A stretch of DNA of 64,000 bases from Acidimicrobiia bacterium (GCA_036396535.1 DASWKR010000030.1:1-64000), one strand, 5' to 3'; positions 52,570 to 63,291 are shown, numbered from the stretch's first letter. Program-made: numbers and translations. The notes: generated by a model not told the origin, from the letters alone.

Positions 52570-52573
<4 letters not shown>
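52280..52573 (+). CDS. pntAB: NAD(P) transhydrogenase, subunit alpha part 2 (membrane)
   Basis: The 97 residues contain three hydrophobic helices; the signature PLMSGANAISGI lies at about 34-45. It forms part of the proton channel domain II with PntB. GTG start overlapping pntAA; stop overlapping pntB. Confidence 0.94.
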
Positions 52574-53927
<1,354 letters not shown>

Positions 53928-53928
<1 letters not shown>

Positions 53929-54515
53929 TGGACTTCTACGAGGCCGTCCGGGTGCGCCGCATGGTGCGCAACTACGCGGAGGCGCCTGTCGACCCGGCGG
54001 CCATCGAACGCATCGTCGATGCTGCCAGGCGCTCCCCATCGGCGGGTCACAGCCAGGGATTCTGCTTCGTCGTCGTCACCGACGAGGCGACGAGGCACAG
54101 GATCGCAGAGATCGCGGACGAGCCCGAGTACGTCGCGGCGGGCTTCGATCCGTGGATCTCGCGGGCTCCGGTCCACATCGTGATCGGCACGAGCGAGGAG
54201 GTGTACCGATCGCGCTACCGAGAGCCGGACAAGAGCGAGGACGGATCGGACATGGACTGGCCCGTGCCGTACTGGTGGGTCGACGCCGGAGGGGCCATGC
54301 TCGCCGTCCTCCTGGCGGCGGTCGCCGAGGGCCTCGCGGCCGGGTTCCTCGGCTCCCACACCATGAGCGAGCTCGAGGCGCTGCTCGGGATCCCGGACGA
54401 CGTTGCGCTGATCGGCATCGTCACCATCGGACACCCTGCGACCGACAGGCGGTCGGGAAGTCTCGCCAGAGGATGGCGGCCGGGCGTCGTCCACCATGAG
54501 CGCTGGGGCAGCTAG
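53928..54515 (+). CDS. Nitroreductase-family protein
   Basis: The 195 residues start MDFYEAVRVRRMVRNYAEAPV and contain RRSPSAGHSQGFCFVVV, the FMN-binding signature near the N-terminus, and late GFLGSHTMSELEALLGIPDD. Family members use FMN and NAD(P)H. Its translational coupling to pntB suggests use of the NADPH produced. Substrate unknown. The domain order resembles F420/FMN-dependent relatives in actinobacteria. Confidence 0.87.
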
Positions 54516-54715
54516 CGCGGTGACCAGAAACGTTCGCAGCTTCCGGACCATCTCGCTCGGCCAACGTTGCGCCCAGTCGGCCGTCACGTAGAAGTTCACC
54601 TCGTCGCCGCCGTGGGGACACTGGATCTCGGTAGCGACGCGGCCCGGCACGAGGGCTTCGCCCACTCGCCTCCCCAACTAGGATCGCCTCGTCCAGCCGA
54701 TCACCCGAGGACTCG

Positions 54716-55867
54716 ATGAATCTCTTCGTCACCCGACGCGAGCCGTACAACCCTGCGGTCGAGTTCGTCGAGCGCAAGGGCGCCGGTCACCCCGACACGA
54801 TCTGTGATCACCTCGCCGAGGAGCTGGCCAGGGAGCTGGCACGCAACTACATCGAGCACACCGGGTACGTGCAGCACTTCAACGTCGACAAGGCGGTCCT
54901 GGCGGCCGGGTCGGTCGAGGTCGGGTTCGGCGACGGCCACCACACGAAGGCGTCGCGGCTCGTCCTCGTCGGCAAGGCCGACTCGCTCGGGGACTGGGCG
55001 CCCGATCCCTCCCGGCTCGCCGTCGAGTGGAAGAGCAAGCTGCTCGAGATCCTCCCGGAAGCCGGCGAGGAAGCATTCGACGTCGAGATCTGGCTCAACC
55101 AATCGTCGCCGGACCTGCAGTCGGTCGTGACGGAGAACGCCCACGCCGCCCCACTCGCCAACGACACGTCGTTCGCGGCCGTGTCGACACCTCACTCGGC
55201 GCTCGAGGAGACGGTGTATCGCGTCGAGAAGCTCCTGAACAGCCCGACGTACCGACAGGGGGTACCGATCGGGCGCGACATCAAGGTGATGGGGGCCAGG
55301 GTCGAATCGGACGTCAGGCTGACCGTCGCCGTGCCGGTGCTGGCGCGCAAGGTGTCGAACAGGGCCGAGTACGACGAGATCCTCGAGACCGTTCGCCGGA
55401 CCGCCGCCGAGCAGTCGGCCGAGCTGCTCGGGTCGTCCGTCGACGTGCGCGTCAACCAGGCCGACCTCGCCGAGAGCCCGTACCTCACGCTCACGGGCAC
55501 GTCCGCTGAGGCGGGCGACGACGGCCAAGTGGGCCGCGGCAACCGCTTCGGTGGGCTCATCACCCCATACAGGCCGATGAGCCTCGAGGCGGCAGCAGGC
55601 AAGAACCCCGCTGCTCACGTCGGCAAGACGTACCACGCCGTCGCCGCCGACATCGCCGAGCGGCTGATCGCCGAAACCGCCGTCACCGAGACGACGATTC
55701 GCTTGCTGTCGTCGATCGGCCATCCCGTGACCGACCCGCAGGCCGCCCACGTCGAGGTGGCCGGTGACGTCGACGACGCCGCCGTCATGACGATCGTCCG
55801 GGAGTGCTTCGCCGACTGGAGCGGCGTCCGGGATCGGATCATCGCCGGTCGGTACGAGCTGTACTGA
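54716..55867 (+). CDS. mat: Archaeal-type S-adenosylmethionine synthetase
   Basis: The 383 residues resemble archaeal methionine adenosyltransferase, not bacterial MetK: GHPDTICD (24-31), PLANDTSF (146-153), GTSAEAGDDGQVGRGNR (261-277) and SLEAAAGKNPAAHVGK (289-304). It would make SAM from methionine and ATP. A GAGG motif precedes the ATG, and TAGGAT about 35 nt upstream is a candidate -10 box. It lies 10 bases upstream of kynureninase, so the two are probably cotranscribed. Whether a normal metK exists elsewhere cannot be seen here. Confidence 0.9.
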   Translation: MNLFVTRREPYNPAVEFVERKGAGHPDTICDHLAEELARELARNYIEHTGYVQHFNVDKAVLAAGSVEVGFGDGHHTKASRLVLVGKADSLGDWAPDPSRLAVEWKSKLLEILPEAGEEAFDVEIWLNQSSPDLQSVVTENAHAAPLANDTSFAAVSTPHSALEETVYRVEKLLNSPTYRQGVPIGRDIKVMGARVESDVRLTVAVPVLARKVSNRAEYDEILETVRRTAAEQSAELLGSSVDVRVNQADLAESPYLTLTGTSAEAGDDGQVGRGNRFGGLITPYRPMSLEAAAGKNPAAHVGKTYHAVAADIAERLIAETAVTETTIRLLSSIGHPVTDPQAAHVEVAGDVDDAAVMTIVRECFADWSGVRDRIIAGRYELY

Positions 55868-55877
55868 GCCGACGGCG

Positions 55878-57116
55878 GTGGATCGCGCCGATGCCGCAGG
55901 CCTCGACGGCGACGACCCCCTCGCATCGTTTCGCAACGCCTTCGTCATCGCAGACGACGATCTCGTGTATCTCGACGGGAACTCACTCGGCAGGCTGCCG
56001 GTCGCCACCCTCGACCGGATCCACGAGACGGTCGCCGACCAATGGGGGGTGGGACTGGTTCGAAGCTGGCACGATTGGATCGCGCTGCCACAGCAGGTGG
56101 GCGATGAGCTGGCACCCATCATCGGTGCAGCCCCCGGGGAGGTCCTCATCAGCGATCAGACCTCGCTCAACCTCTTCAAGCTGGCGAGCGCCGCCGTGAC
56201 GGTCGAGAGGCCCGACATCGTCACGGATTCGACGAACTTCCCTTCGGACATCTACGTGCTCGACTCCGTCGCTCGAGCAGCAGGGGGACGCCTGATCGTC
56301 GTCGATTGCGACGACGTCGAGGGACCGTCGATCGACCGCATCGAGCAGCACCTGAGCGAGAGTGTCGGCGTCGTCGCCCTGTCCCACGTCGCCTTCAAGT
56401 CGGCGGCCATCGCCGACATGGCGACCATCACGGCCGCGGCGCATCGGGCGGGAGCGCTGGCGCTCTGGGACCTCAGCCACTCTGCCGGCGCCGTCCCGGT
56501 CGCCCTCGACGACTGCGAGGCGGACCTCGCCGTGGGGTGCACGTACAAGCACCTCAATGGCGGCCCGGGGGCGCCCGCATTCCTCTATGTCGCCGAGCGC
56601 CTCCAGCGGACGCTCCGCCAGCCGATAGCGGGCTGGTGGGGGCACGCAACCATGTTCGAGTTCACGCTCGACTACCGGCCGGCCGCCGACCTGCGGCGCT
56701 TCGCTGTGGGAACTCCATCGATCGTCGCGCTGCGTGCCGCGGCGGTCGGCATCGGGCTGACCGCCAAGGCCGGCGTCGAAGCCATCAGGGCGAAGAACAC
56801 CAGCCTGACGTCGCTCCTCGTCGAGAGGTACGACGCCCGGTTGGCGCGCATCGGCTTCACCCTCGGCTCTCCCCGGGATGCTGCCGCCCGCGGCTCACAC
56901 GTGAGCCTGCGCCACGGTGAGGCGAGCCGCATCACCCAGGCGCTCATCGAACGGTCGATCGTCCCCGACTTTCGAGCTCCGGACAACATCCGGATCGGAG
57001 TCGCCGGCCTGTACACCACCCACGTCGAGGTCTGGGACGCCGTCGAGGCACTGGCGCAGATCGTCGAGCGCCGCGAGTACGAGCGGTTCGCCGCCGACAT
57101 CTCCGGCGTCACCTAG
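55878..57116 (+). CDS. kynU: Kynureninase
   Basis: The GTG start gives 412 residues. YLDGNSLGRLP, SLNLFKLASAAV, DLSHSAGAVPVAL and the PLP lysine Lys224 in CTYKHLNGGPGAPAF match the family, and the C-terminal RIGVAGLYTTHVEVWDAVE is typical. It cleaves kynurenine to anthranilate (or hydroxykynurenine to hydroxyanthranilate). No kynurenine-forming gene is nearby, so the supply route is unclear. Confidence 0.92.
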   Translation: MDRADAAGLDGDDPLASFRNAFVIADDDLVYLDGNSLGRLPVATLDRIHETVADQWGVGLVRSWHDWIALPQQVGDELAPIIGAAPGEVLISDQTSLNLFKLASAAVTVERPDIVTDSTNFPSDIYVLDSVARAAGGRLIVVDCDDVEGPSIDRIEQHLSESVGVVALSHVAFKSAAIADMATITAAAHRAGALALWDLSHSAGAVPVALDDCEADLAVGCTYKHLNGGPGAPAFLYVAERLQRTLRQPIAGWWGHATMFEFTLDYRPAADLRRFAVGTPSIVALRAAAVGIGLTAKAGVEAIRAKNTSLTSLLVERYDARLARIGFTLGSPRDAAARGSHVSLRHGEASRITQALIERSIVPDFRAPDNIRIGVAGLYTTHVEVWDAVEALAQIVERREYERFAADISGVT

Positions 57117-57122
57117 GCAGGC

Positions 57123-58010
57123 TCAGATGCCGGCGATGGCGCGGATGGCCGTCCGCGGACCGTACTTGGGCGGCCTGATGCCGGAGCGCTTCACGAGGAC
57201 GATCACCCGTCGCCGCACGCCGGCGAACGGGGCGAGCAGCTCGAGCATCCGCTCGTCCGTCCCGCGCGGCTCGCCGGCGAGCACCCAGGCCACGTCGTTC
57301 GGGAGGTGGTAATCGCCGACCATCACGGCGTCGCGATCTCCCCACGCGATCCCCATCGCCTGGGCAGCGGTCCACGGCCCGATGCCGCGCACTGCCAGCA
57401 ACCGGCGCCATGCCGCCTCGCGGTCGAGCGACACGATCTCTTCGAGCCGCCTCGCTCTCCTCGCCACCTCGATGAGGATCGAGGCGCGGGATCGCTCGAC
57501 TCCCAGCGGGTGCAGGTCGGCGTGACTCAGACTTGCGATCACCTCGGCGACGGGAGGCAGCAATGCGCCCGCCGGCCCCGGGGCCGGCTCTCCCCACCTG
57601 CGAACGATCCCCCGGTACGCCGCCTTCGCCTCGTGGCCGGTCACCCTCTGGCCGAGGACGGCCGGGAGGAGTGTCTCGAAGACGGTGCCCGTCCTGCCGA
57701 GGCGCAGCCCGGCGGCGCGCCTGTTGAGCTGGCGCACGATACCCGTCGGGTCGAACGACTCGACGTCGTCGTCGAGCCCGACGAGCTGAGGCAGCGAATC
57801 GAGACGCCACCGTGCTCCCGGTCCCCACGCCTCGGCGGCGAGCCTGCCTCCATCGAGCTCGAGGTGCACCGTCGCAGGCCCCTCCGGCGTGTGTCCCGTG
57901 AGCCAGGCCCGGCGTGGCGACGCTCGCGCCGTCCTGGCGGCCTTCATCTCCAGGGCGCGCACGGTCGCCTCGAGGTCGAGTGGGACATCGACCGGCAGCG
58001 TCCGCTTCAC
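57123..58010 (-). CDS. AlkA-like DNA-3-methyladenine glycosylase
   Basis: The GTG at 58010 gives 295 residues. The helix-hairpin-helix and catalytic Asp appear as LLAVRGIGPWTAAQAMGIAWGD ... MVGDYHLPNDV with Asp233 at the position of the AlkA catalytic residue. It excises alkylated bases. The N-terminal 95 residues form the AlkA-type beta domain. TAGCGT lies 7 nt before the start. It converges on kynU. Confidence 0.88.
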   Translation of the reverse strand: MKRTLPVDVPLDLEATVRALEMKAARTARASPRRAWLTGHTPEGPATVHLELDGGRLAAEAWGPGARWRLDSLPQLVGLDDDVESFDPTGIVRQLNRRAAGLRLGRTGTVFETLLPAVLGQRVTGHEAKAAYRGIVRRWGEPAPGPAGALLPPVAEVIASLSHADLHPLGVERSRASILIEVARRARRLEEIVSLDREAAWRRLLAVRGIGPWTAAQAMGIAWGDRDAVMVGDYHLPNDVAWVLAGEPRGTDERMLELLAPFAGVRRRVIVLVKRSGIRPPKYGPRTAIRAIAGI

Positions 58011-58017
58011 GACGCCG

Positions 58018-58023
58018 ACGCTA
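58018..58023 (-). promoter_or_regulatory. Putative leaderless -10 element (TAGCGT)
   Basis: TAGCGT ends 7 nt before the GTG at 58010, and no ribosome binding site is visible. Confidence 0.5.
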
Positions 58024-58110
58024 GCCCAGGAAGGGGGCCGTGGCCTACCCGCCTCCTCAAGCCCACTCGTGCCGGAGCCGATGACTGCCCGAGACTTCCG
58101 GAGGGGAACC

Positions 58111-58857
58111 ATGACCGACGGCAACGACACCCCGATGAGCAGCAGCGACCTGCTTCGCCAGGCCCGGGACGAGTTCATGGGCAGGACCGCCTCCGATCGA
58201 GAGGGCACCGAGACCACCGCCGCCGAGCCGGCGAGGCGGGTTGGCGCCGCCGACCAGGATGCGCCGGCGGAACCACTTACGACGATGGGCCGTAACCCCG
58301 CTCCCACTCCGGGCGCGACGGAGAAGCGCCAGACAGACCGGGTACCGGCGCCAAGCACGCTCGGCACTCCGGAGCAGGTTCCCGCCAAGAGTCGCACGGG
58401 GATGCGGCTCCTCGCCCGACTCATCGTCCCGGCCGTCATCTTCGGCGGGATATTCATCTACAACACGATCGACGAGACCGAGACCGTCGAGTCGCTCACG
58501 GCCGGTGACTGCCTGCTCGAGCCGGAGGCTGAGGAGATCACCACCGTCGAGGCGCGCGGATGCGGCGACTCGCACGCATACGAGGTCTTCTCCGTCGTCA
58601 CCGACCCGTCACCCACCTCAGCCTCGTATCCCGGCGTCGAGGAGTTGCTCGAGTCGATCATGGTGCAGTGCCTCGACCGCTTCGAGGGATACGTCGGCAC
58701 GGCGTATGCCGACTCCGTCTACTGGGCGAATGCCATCTATCCGACCGAGGAGTCGTGGCAGGACGGAGACAGGACGGGCACCTGCCTCCTCTTCGAGGCG
58801 AACGCCCAGGGCGACGCCGTCATGCGCACCGGAACGCTGCGCAGCGCCGGACGCTGA
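58111..58857 (+). CDS. Septum-formation-type membrane protein
   Basis: The ATG at 58111, following GGAGGGG, gives 248 residues. The N-terminal 95 are polar and disordered, one membrane helix lies at about 103-120, and the extracytoplasmic domain has LTAGDCLLEP, a GCGDSHAYEVFSVV segment and a further Cys pair, as in septum-formation proteins of actinobacteria. The role in division is by family only. A second ATG at 58081 is in frame but lacks a binding site. Confidence 0.8.
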   Translation: MTDGNDTPMSSSDLLRQARDEFMGRTASDREGTETTAAEPARRVGAADQDAPAEPLTTMGRNPAPTPGATEKRQTDRVPAPSTLGTPEQVPAKSRTGMRLLARLIVPAVIFGGIFIYNTIDETETVESLTAGDCLLEPEAEEITTVEARGCGDSHAYEVFSVVTDPSPTSASYPGVEELLESIMVQCLDRFEGYVGTAYADSVYWANAIYPTEESWQDGDRTGTCLLFEANAQGDAVMRTGTLRSAGR

Positions 58858-58937
58858 CGCCTCCCCGGACGGGTGCCCCCAACGCCCCACGGCATACTTT
58901 CAATCCGACGGCCACCCGACGAACATGACGAGCCGAC

Positions 58938-59861
58938 ATGGCTGACCTTCTGATCGTCGGAGCGGGGACCATCGGCATCGCAGCTGCCCAGGCAGCACTC
59001 GAAGACCGGGTCGTGCTCGGCGTCAGCGGCGTCGTCGATCCCGATCCGGATGCAAGGGCACGAGGCGCCGCCGCCCTCGAGACCTCGGGCTACGCCAGCA
59101 CCCTGGAGGTGCCACTCGCCAGGGAGGGCGACAGGGCCCTGCTCGTGTTCTCTTCTCTCGTGGAGGACGTCGCCCCGGAGATCCTCCGGCTCACCTCGGC
59201 CGGCTACCACGTCGTGAGCACTTGCGAGGAGCTCGCATGGCCGCCGAGGCACATCTGGGAGGCATTGCACACCTCGGCTAGATCGACGCGGCGGGTCATC
59301 ATCATGACGGGCGCCAACCCGGGCTTCGTCATGGACCGGTTGGCCCTCCTCACGGCTGCGGCCAGCCGCCGGCTGAAGTCCGTGACGGTGCGCAGAAGGG
59401 TCGACTCGGCGACGAGGCGTGACACGTTCCTCCCGAAGACGGGTCACGGTCTCGACAGGGCTGCCTTCGATGCCGCCGTGGGAGCCGGCACCGTCGGACA
59501 TCGAGGGATCATGGCCTCGGCTCGGCTCCTCGCCCATACGCTCGGGTGGCCCACGAACGATGTCGCCCAGGCGATCGAGCCGCTCCTCGGCGATGACGGC
59601 CTGGCGACCGGCTTCCACCAGACGGTCCTGCTCCGAGCCGACCGCAGGACGATCGACATGGAGCTCACCATCGGCTGGGAGCTCCAGGGAGCCGGGGACA
59701 CGATCATCGTGGAAGGAGAGCCGCCGATCCTCCTCGAGATCCCGGGCGGCTACCTGGGCGACCAGGGCGCCATCGCCCAGATCCTCTCCGCATTGCGCCG
59801 ATGCGCCGAGCTCGAGCCGAGCTTCTATAGACCCACGGACCTGCCGCTCCGCTTCGGGTGA
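58938..59861 (+). CDS. DapB-like dehydrogenase of unknown substrate
   Basis: The 307 residues start with the Rossmann motif LLIVGAGTIGIAAAQAAL, and VVSTCEELAWP and MTGANPGFVMDRLALL follow the plan of dihydrodipicolinate reductase-like and 2,4-diaminopentanoate dehydrogenases. The catalytic details differ from true DapB, so an amino-acid-type dehydrogenase is more likely. No neighbouring pathway genes help. Confidence 0.78.
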   Translation: MADLLIVGAGTIGIAAAQAALEDRVVLGVSGVVDPDPDARARGAAALETSGYASTLEVPLAREGDRALLVFSSLVEDVAPEILRLTSAGYHVVSTCEELAWPPRHIWEALHTSARSTRRVIIMTGANPGFVMDRLALLTAAASRRLKSVTVRRRVDSATRRDTFLPKTGHGLDRAAFDAAVGAGTVGHRGIMASARLLAHTLGWPTNDVAQAIEPLLGDDGLATGFHQTVLLRADRRTIDMELTIGWELQGAGDTIIVEGEPPILLEIPGGYLGDQGAIAQILSALRRCAELEPSFYRPTDLPLRFG

Positions 59862-59890
59862 CCCGGGGCGGCCAGGAGCCGCCGGGCCGC

Positions 59891-59896
59891 TACCGT
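59891..59896 (+). promoter_or_regulatory. Putative leaderless -10 element (TACCGT)
   Basis: TACCGT ends 6 nt before the ATG at 59903, and no ribosome binding site precedes the start. Confidence 0.55.
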
Positions 59897-59902
59897 TCGC
59901 CG

Positions 59903-62239
59903 ATGCGTTCCCGAGCCCTCATCGCTCCGGCACTCGGCGCCTTCCTGATCGTCTCGCTCCCGATCGCCGCATTGGCGCAGGACGCTCCGCCGCTCTGCGA
60001 CGAGTACGAGGGCATCGTCTGCCAAGGCTGGTTCACGGACGACGCCGGCATCGTCGACGACGACCAGCGGATCGAGGACGCCATCGACGCGGTGATCGGG
60101 CGGTACGGCAACGAGATCGCGCTCGTCGTCGTCGACGACAGCAGGGGGCGGTCGACGGCGGAGCTCGCCTTCGGCCTCGGGGAGGCTTGGGGCGTCGGCT
60201 CGAGCGCCGACGACGGCATCGTCGTCCTCGTCGACCTGTCGGCGCGCCGCACCGAGATGGTGTACGGACCAGGGGTGTCACTCGACGCGGAGCGGATCAC
60301 CGGCTCGGGCAATAGCTTCTTCGGGACGGGCGACTTCGAAGGAGGGCTCCTGGCGATCGTCGGCGGGCTCCAAGCGGGGCTCGCCGAGTTCCACGAGGGC
60401 GGCTCCGGCGCAACGACTACCGAAGGTGGCACGGTACCGCCGCTTCCGGAAGAGGAGCCTTCGAACGACGGACCCTCCAGCGGGACGGTGGCGATAGCTC
60501 TCGGCGCCGCCGCACTTCTCGTGGGAGGCGCAGGCGCCGGAATCGTCAGGCACAACAGGAACGAGCGCGTCGAACGACAGCGCCGCGAGATCGTCGACGG
60601 TGAGCTCGACAGGCTCGAGCCGGCCGGGCAGGAGCTGCTGCGGCCAGAGGACTACCGGATCCCGTACGCGGGAGGCCCTCCCAGCGCCTCGACGGGCGCC
60701 GTCCTCGACGTGCTCGCCTCGATCGACGGCGGAGGGACGTCTTCCGACGTGGTCGCCCTCCGGTCTGCGTGGGCTTCCGGTCTCGTCGGCGTCCTCGACT
60801 CCCCGCGCCTGCGGGCCGAGTCGGATACACCGCTCGAGCTGGCCGCCTCCCAGGAGCGGCCCATCCTCGAAGGCGCCGTCCAGCAGGCGTCCGAGGACGC
60901 CCTCGACGTGCCCTCGACCCAGGAGGAGCTCTTCGACGTGCGGCGGGCCGAGCTGCGGCGAATCGTCGACGCGCTGCGGCCACACAGGGTGGCGGCGGCC
61001 CGCCGTCGGGCCGGCGAAGCGCTGCTCGACCGCGCCGTGGAGACGCCGATCGGCACGGTCGCCCTGACCGACCTGGGTACGCGGTTTCTTCGGGTGGCTC
61101 CCGTCCTCCTCGCCGAGGCGTCGATCTCGGACTCCGTCGCCGAGCTGAACGAGGCATATCAGGCCGCCGAGGTGAAGGCAACGAAGCTGGAGACGCTCTA
61201 CGGCAAGCTGCCTTCGTCGACGACCCGGCCGGCCGTGGCCGCCGCCCTCGCCGACCTCGAGGATGACCCGGAGAGCGCGGCGCGACGCTATGAGGAGGTG
61301 CGGCAGCGCCTCGAAGATGAAGGCGAGTCGTTGAAGGCGGACGGTCTCGCGGTACCGGCAATCGCCGCTCTCCTCCTCCTCAACAACGACAGCGAGAACA
61401 TCGACGAGTTCCTGGCGGCCTACAAGTCCAATCGCAATGGTGGGCACGCGCCCGACGAGGCGGTCGAGCTTGCGCTCGCCGGCCTGACCCGTCCCGAGGA
61501 CATCGACTTGGCGCGGCGCCAAGCGAAGCGCCTCGGGATCCCGATCTCGATCGCCGTTGCCCTGCTGCGGCGGCGAGACGACGGCCCCGAGGTGTACGAG
61601 GCGATCCTCGATGCCCTGGCTCGCGAGGGAGTGACGGGCGACACCCGCAAGACGATCGCCGGCATCCTGACGATCTCGCTCGAGCCGGCCCAAGCGATGC
61701 GGCGATGGATCGAGGCCCGCGCCGCACTGGGCGATCTCGGCTTGGAAGGCGCCTACGCCGACATCGCGGCGGCCTTCGGAGCTTCCGATCCGCGTGGGGC
61801 GCGCCCGTTCGCCTTGGCGTACGCCGCACAACGCCAAGCCTTGGCGCGCAGCTCGATCGACGACGCCGACCGCTTCGCGCCGGAGCTGGCACACGAGGGA
61901 ACCCGGCGGCAGACCGACACATGGACGGGACAGCCGATACCGCCGGGGCTCTTCGACTTCGACCCGTTCACCCTCCTCTACTTCCACTGGGTGATCACGA
62001 GAGGGCACTCCGGGAGCTTCGGGTGGGAACCGATCTACCGTGACCAGTCCTGGTCGAGCGATCGCCGTTCCTGGTGGGGAGGCACAGGCGGATTCGGGGG
62101 CTTCGGTGGAGGCGGTTTCTCGGGCGGTGGCGGCGGAGGGTCGTCCTGGGGCGGCGGTGGCTGGGGGGGCTCGGGGGGCTTCGGTGGCTTCGGCGGGGGC
62201 GGGTTCTCCGGTGGTGGTGGCGGCGGGAGCAGCTGGTAG
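59903..62239 (+). CDS. TPM-domain membrane protein with Gly-rich tail
   Basis: The 778 residues have a signal peptide cleaved near ALAQ (about 26), a TPM domain (about 40-160; WFTDDAGIVDDDQRIEDAIDAV, GVGSSADDGIVVLVDL), a membrane helix at about 193-213 and a long cytoplasmic helical region (about 215-700). The last 60 residues are almost only Gly, Phe, Ser and Trp, arranged as two copies of a 21-residue unit. TPM proteins are thought to help assemble or repair membrane complexes or to have phosphatase activity. The tail is like those of YgcG-type proteins. Confidence 0.85.
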   Translation: MRSRALIAPALGAFLIVSLPIAALAQDAPPLCDEYEGIVCQGWFTDDAGIVDDDQRIEDAIDAVIGRYGNEIALVVVDDSRGRSTAELAFGLGEAWGVGSSADDGIVVLVDLSARRTEMVYGPGVSLDAERITGSGNSFFGTGDFEGGLLAIVGGLQAGLAEFHEGGSGATTTEGGTVPPLPEEEPSNDGPSSGTVAIALGAAALLVGGAGAGIVRHNRNERVERQRREIVDGELDRLEPAGQELLRPEDYRIPYAGGPPSASTGAVLDVLASIDGGGTSSDVVALRSAWASGLVGVLDSPRLRAESDTPLELAASQERPILEGAVQQASEDALDVPSTQEELFDVRRAELRRIVDALRPHRVAAARRRAGEALLDRAVETPIGTVALTDLGTRFLRVAPVLLAEASISDSVAELNEAYQAAEVKATKLETLYGKLPSSTTRPAVAAALADLEDDPESAARRYEEVRQRLEDEGESLKADGLAVPAIAALLLLNNDSENIDEFLAAYKSNRNGGHAPDEAVELALAGLTRPEDIDLARRQAKRLGIPISIAVALLRRRDDGPEVYEAILDALAREGVTGDTRKTIAGILTISLEPAQAMRRWIEARAALGDLGLEGAYADIAAAFGASDPRGARPFALAYAAQRQALARSSIDDADRFAPELAHEGTRRQTDTWTGQPIPPGLFDFDPFTLLYFHWVITRGHSGSFGWEPIYRDQSWSSDRRSWWGGTGGFGGFGGGGFSGGGGGGSSWGGGGWGGSGGFGGFGGGGFSGGGGGGSSW
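62087..62236 (+). repeat. Tandem Gly-rich coding repeat
   Basis: Two 63-base units (62087-62149 and 62174-62236) encode the same 21-residue GGFGGF...GGSSW block, separated by a short GGGGWGGS linker. The DNA has diverged by silent changes, so the protein sequence is under selection. Confidence 0.75.
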
Positions 62240-62243
62240 GCGA

Positions 62244-63026
62244 GTGGCCGATCGCATCACCAGCCCGTCGAACCCCCGCATCAAGTCGCTCGCCCGGCTG
62301 GCGAAGCGCTCGGAACGCGACGCCACGGGCCTCTTCCTCATCGAAGGAGAGCGGGCCGTTCTGCGCGCCATCGAAGCAGGCGTCACCATCGAGCAACTCG
62401 TCGTCTGCCGCGAGTTGATGCGAGGGCCGGGTGCAGTCCAGCCATCCTTGCCGGCACCCACGATCGACGTGGGTCGCGATGCCTTCGCCAAGCTGGCGTA
62501 CCGGGCGCATCCGGACGGGATGCTCGCCGTGGCGAGGCAACCGGACGTCGCCATCGAGTCGCTGGCGCTGGGCGACGCTCCGCTCGTGCTCATCGCCGAG
62601 GCCCTCGAGAAGCCGGGCAACCTGGGGGCGATCCTGCGGGCGGCGGACGCGGCGGGCGCCGCCGTCGTGGCCGCAGACCCGGCGACCGATCTGTTCAACC
62701 CGAACGTCGTTCGAGCCTCCCAGGGAGCCCTCTTCACGGTACCGGTCGCGGTCGCATCCCCTCCGTCGGTCATCACATGGGCGGCCGGCTCCGACATCGA
62801 TCTGTACGCAGCGTCGCCCGACGCGACCACCCGTCTGTGGGATGTCGACCTGACAGGCGCAACCGGCATCGTCGTCGGGAGCGAGCACCGGGGTCTGAGC
62901 CCGGCCTGGGACGGCGTCGCCACCCCGGTGTCGATCCCGATGGCCGGCGACGGCGACAGCCTCAACGCGGCGACCGCGGCCGCGCTACTCCTCTACGAGG
63001 CCGTCAGGCAGCGCGTCATCGCCTGA
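62244..63026 (+). CDS. SpoU/TrmH-family RNA 2'-O-methyltransferase
   Basis: The GTG at 62244, just after the preceding stop, gives 260 residues. ITSPSNPRIKSLARL at the N-terminus is the substrate-binding L30e-like region, and the knot motifs ALEKPGNLGAILRAAD, IVVGSEHRGLSP and SIPMAGDGDSLNAATAAALLLYE are intact. It methylates a ribose in rRNA or tRNA, probably 23S rRNA as in RlmB-like relatives; the exact target is unknown. Its 3' end overlaps the convergent zinc-ribbon gene by 42 bases. Confidence 0.93.
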   Translation: MADRITSPSNPRIKSLARLAKRSERDATGLFLIEGERAVLRAIEAGVTIEQLVVCRELMRGPGAVQPSLPAPTIDVGRDAFAKLAYRAHPDGMLAVARQPDVAIESLALGDAPLVLIAEALEKPGNLGAILRAADAAGAAVVAADPATDLFNPNVVRASQGALFTVPVAVASPPSVITWAAGSDIDLYAASPDATTRLWDVDLTGATGIVVGSEHRGLSPAWDGVATPVSIPMAGDGDSLNAATAAALLLYEAVRQRVIA

Positions 63027-63227
63027 CACGACCGAGATCGCATCGTCCCTCTCGCACCATCGGCAAACGACCCGTTCGATGCTCGACGCCAGCGTTTCCT
63101 CGTCCTCGAACGCGACGTCTCCACCCAACGTGAAATGGGCGAACCGCCTGCGCCGCACGGCGTCGTACACGTCGAAGCGCGTCCGGTTGCCGCAGGCGTC
63201 GCAGCGGTATGCGGGCAGCGAGCTCAC
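62985..63227 (-). CDS. Small zinc-ribbon protein
   Basis: The GTG at 63227 gives 80 residues with CDAC (about residues 9-12) and CRWC (about 57-60), a likely four-Cys zinc site, separated by YDAVRRRRFAHFTLGGD. A TACGAT hexamer lies 7 nt upstream of the GTG. It overlaps the methyltransferase gene tail to tail. Function unknown. Confidence 0.72.
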   Translation of the reverse strand: MSSLPAYRCDACGNRTRFDVYDAVRRRRFAHFTLGGDVAFEDEETLASSIERVVCRWCERDDAISVVSGDDALPDGLVEE

Positions 63228-63234
63228 AGTGGCG

Positions 63235-63240
63235 ATCGTA
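63235..63240 (-). promoter_or_regulatory. Putative leaderless -10 element (TACGAT)
   Basis: TACGAT ends 7 nt before the GTG at 63227; the start lacks a ribosome binding site. Confidence 0.5.
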
Positions 63241-63291
63241 CCCGTGCCGCCCGAGAAGCCGGCAGACGCACCAGGGCCGAAGGCACGGTCC

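Noticed and set aside
54516-54715. Open frame on the minus strand upstream of the SAM synthetase (reads MGRRVGEALVPG...)
   Set aside because: It continues far into the antisense of the nitroreductase gene, has no binding site and no recognised motif; treated as non-coding.
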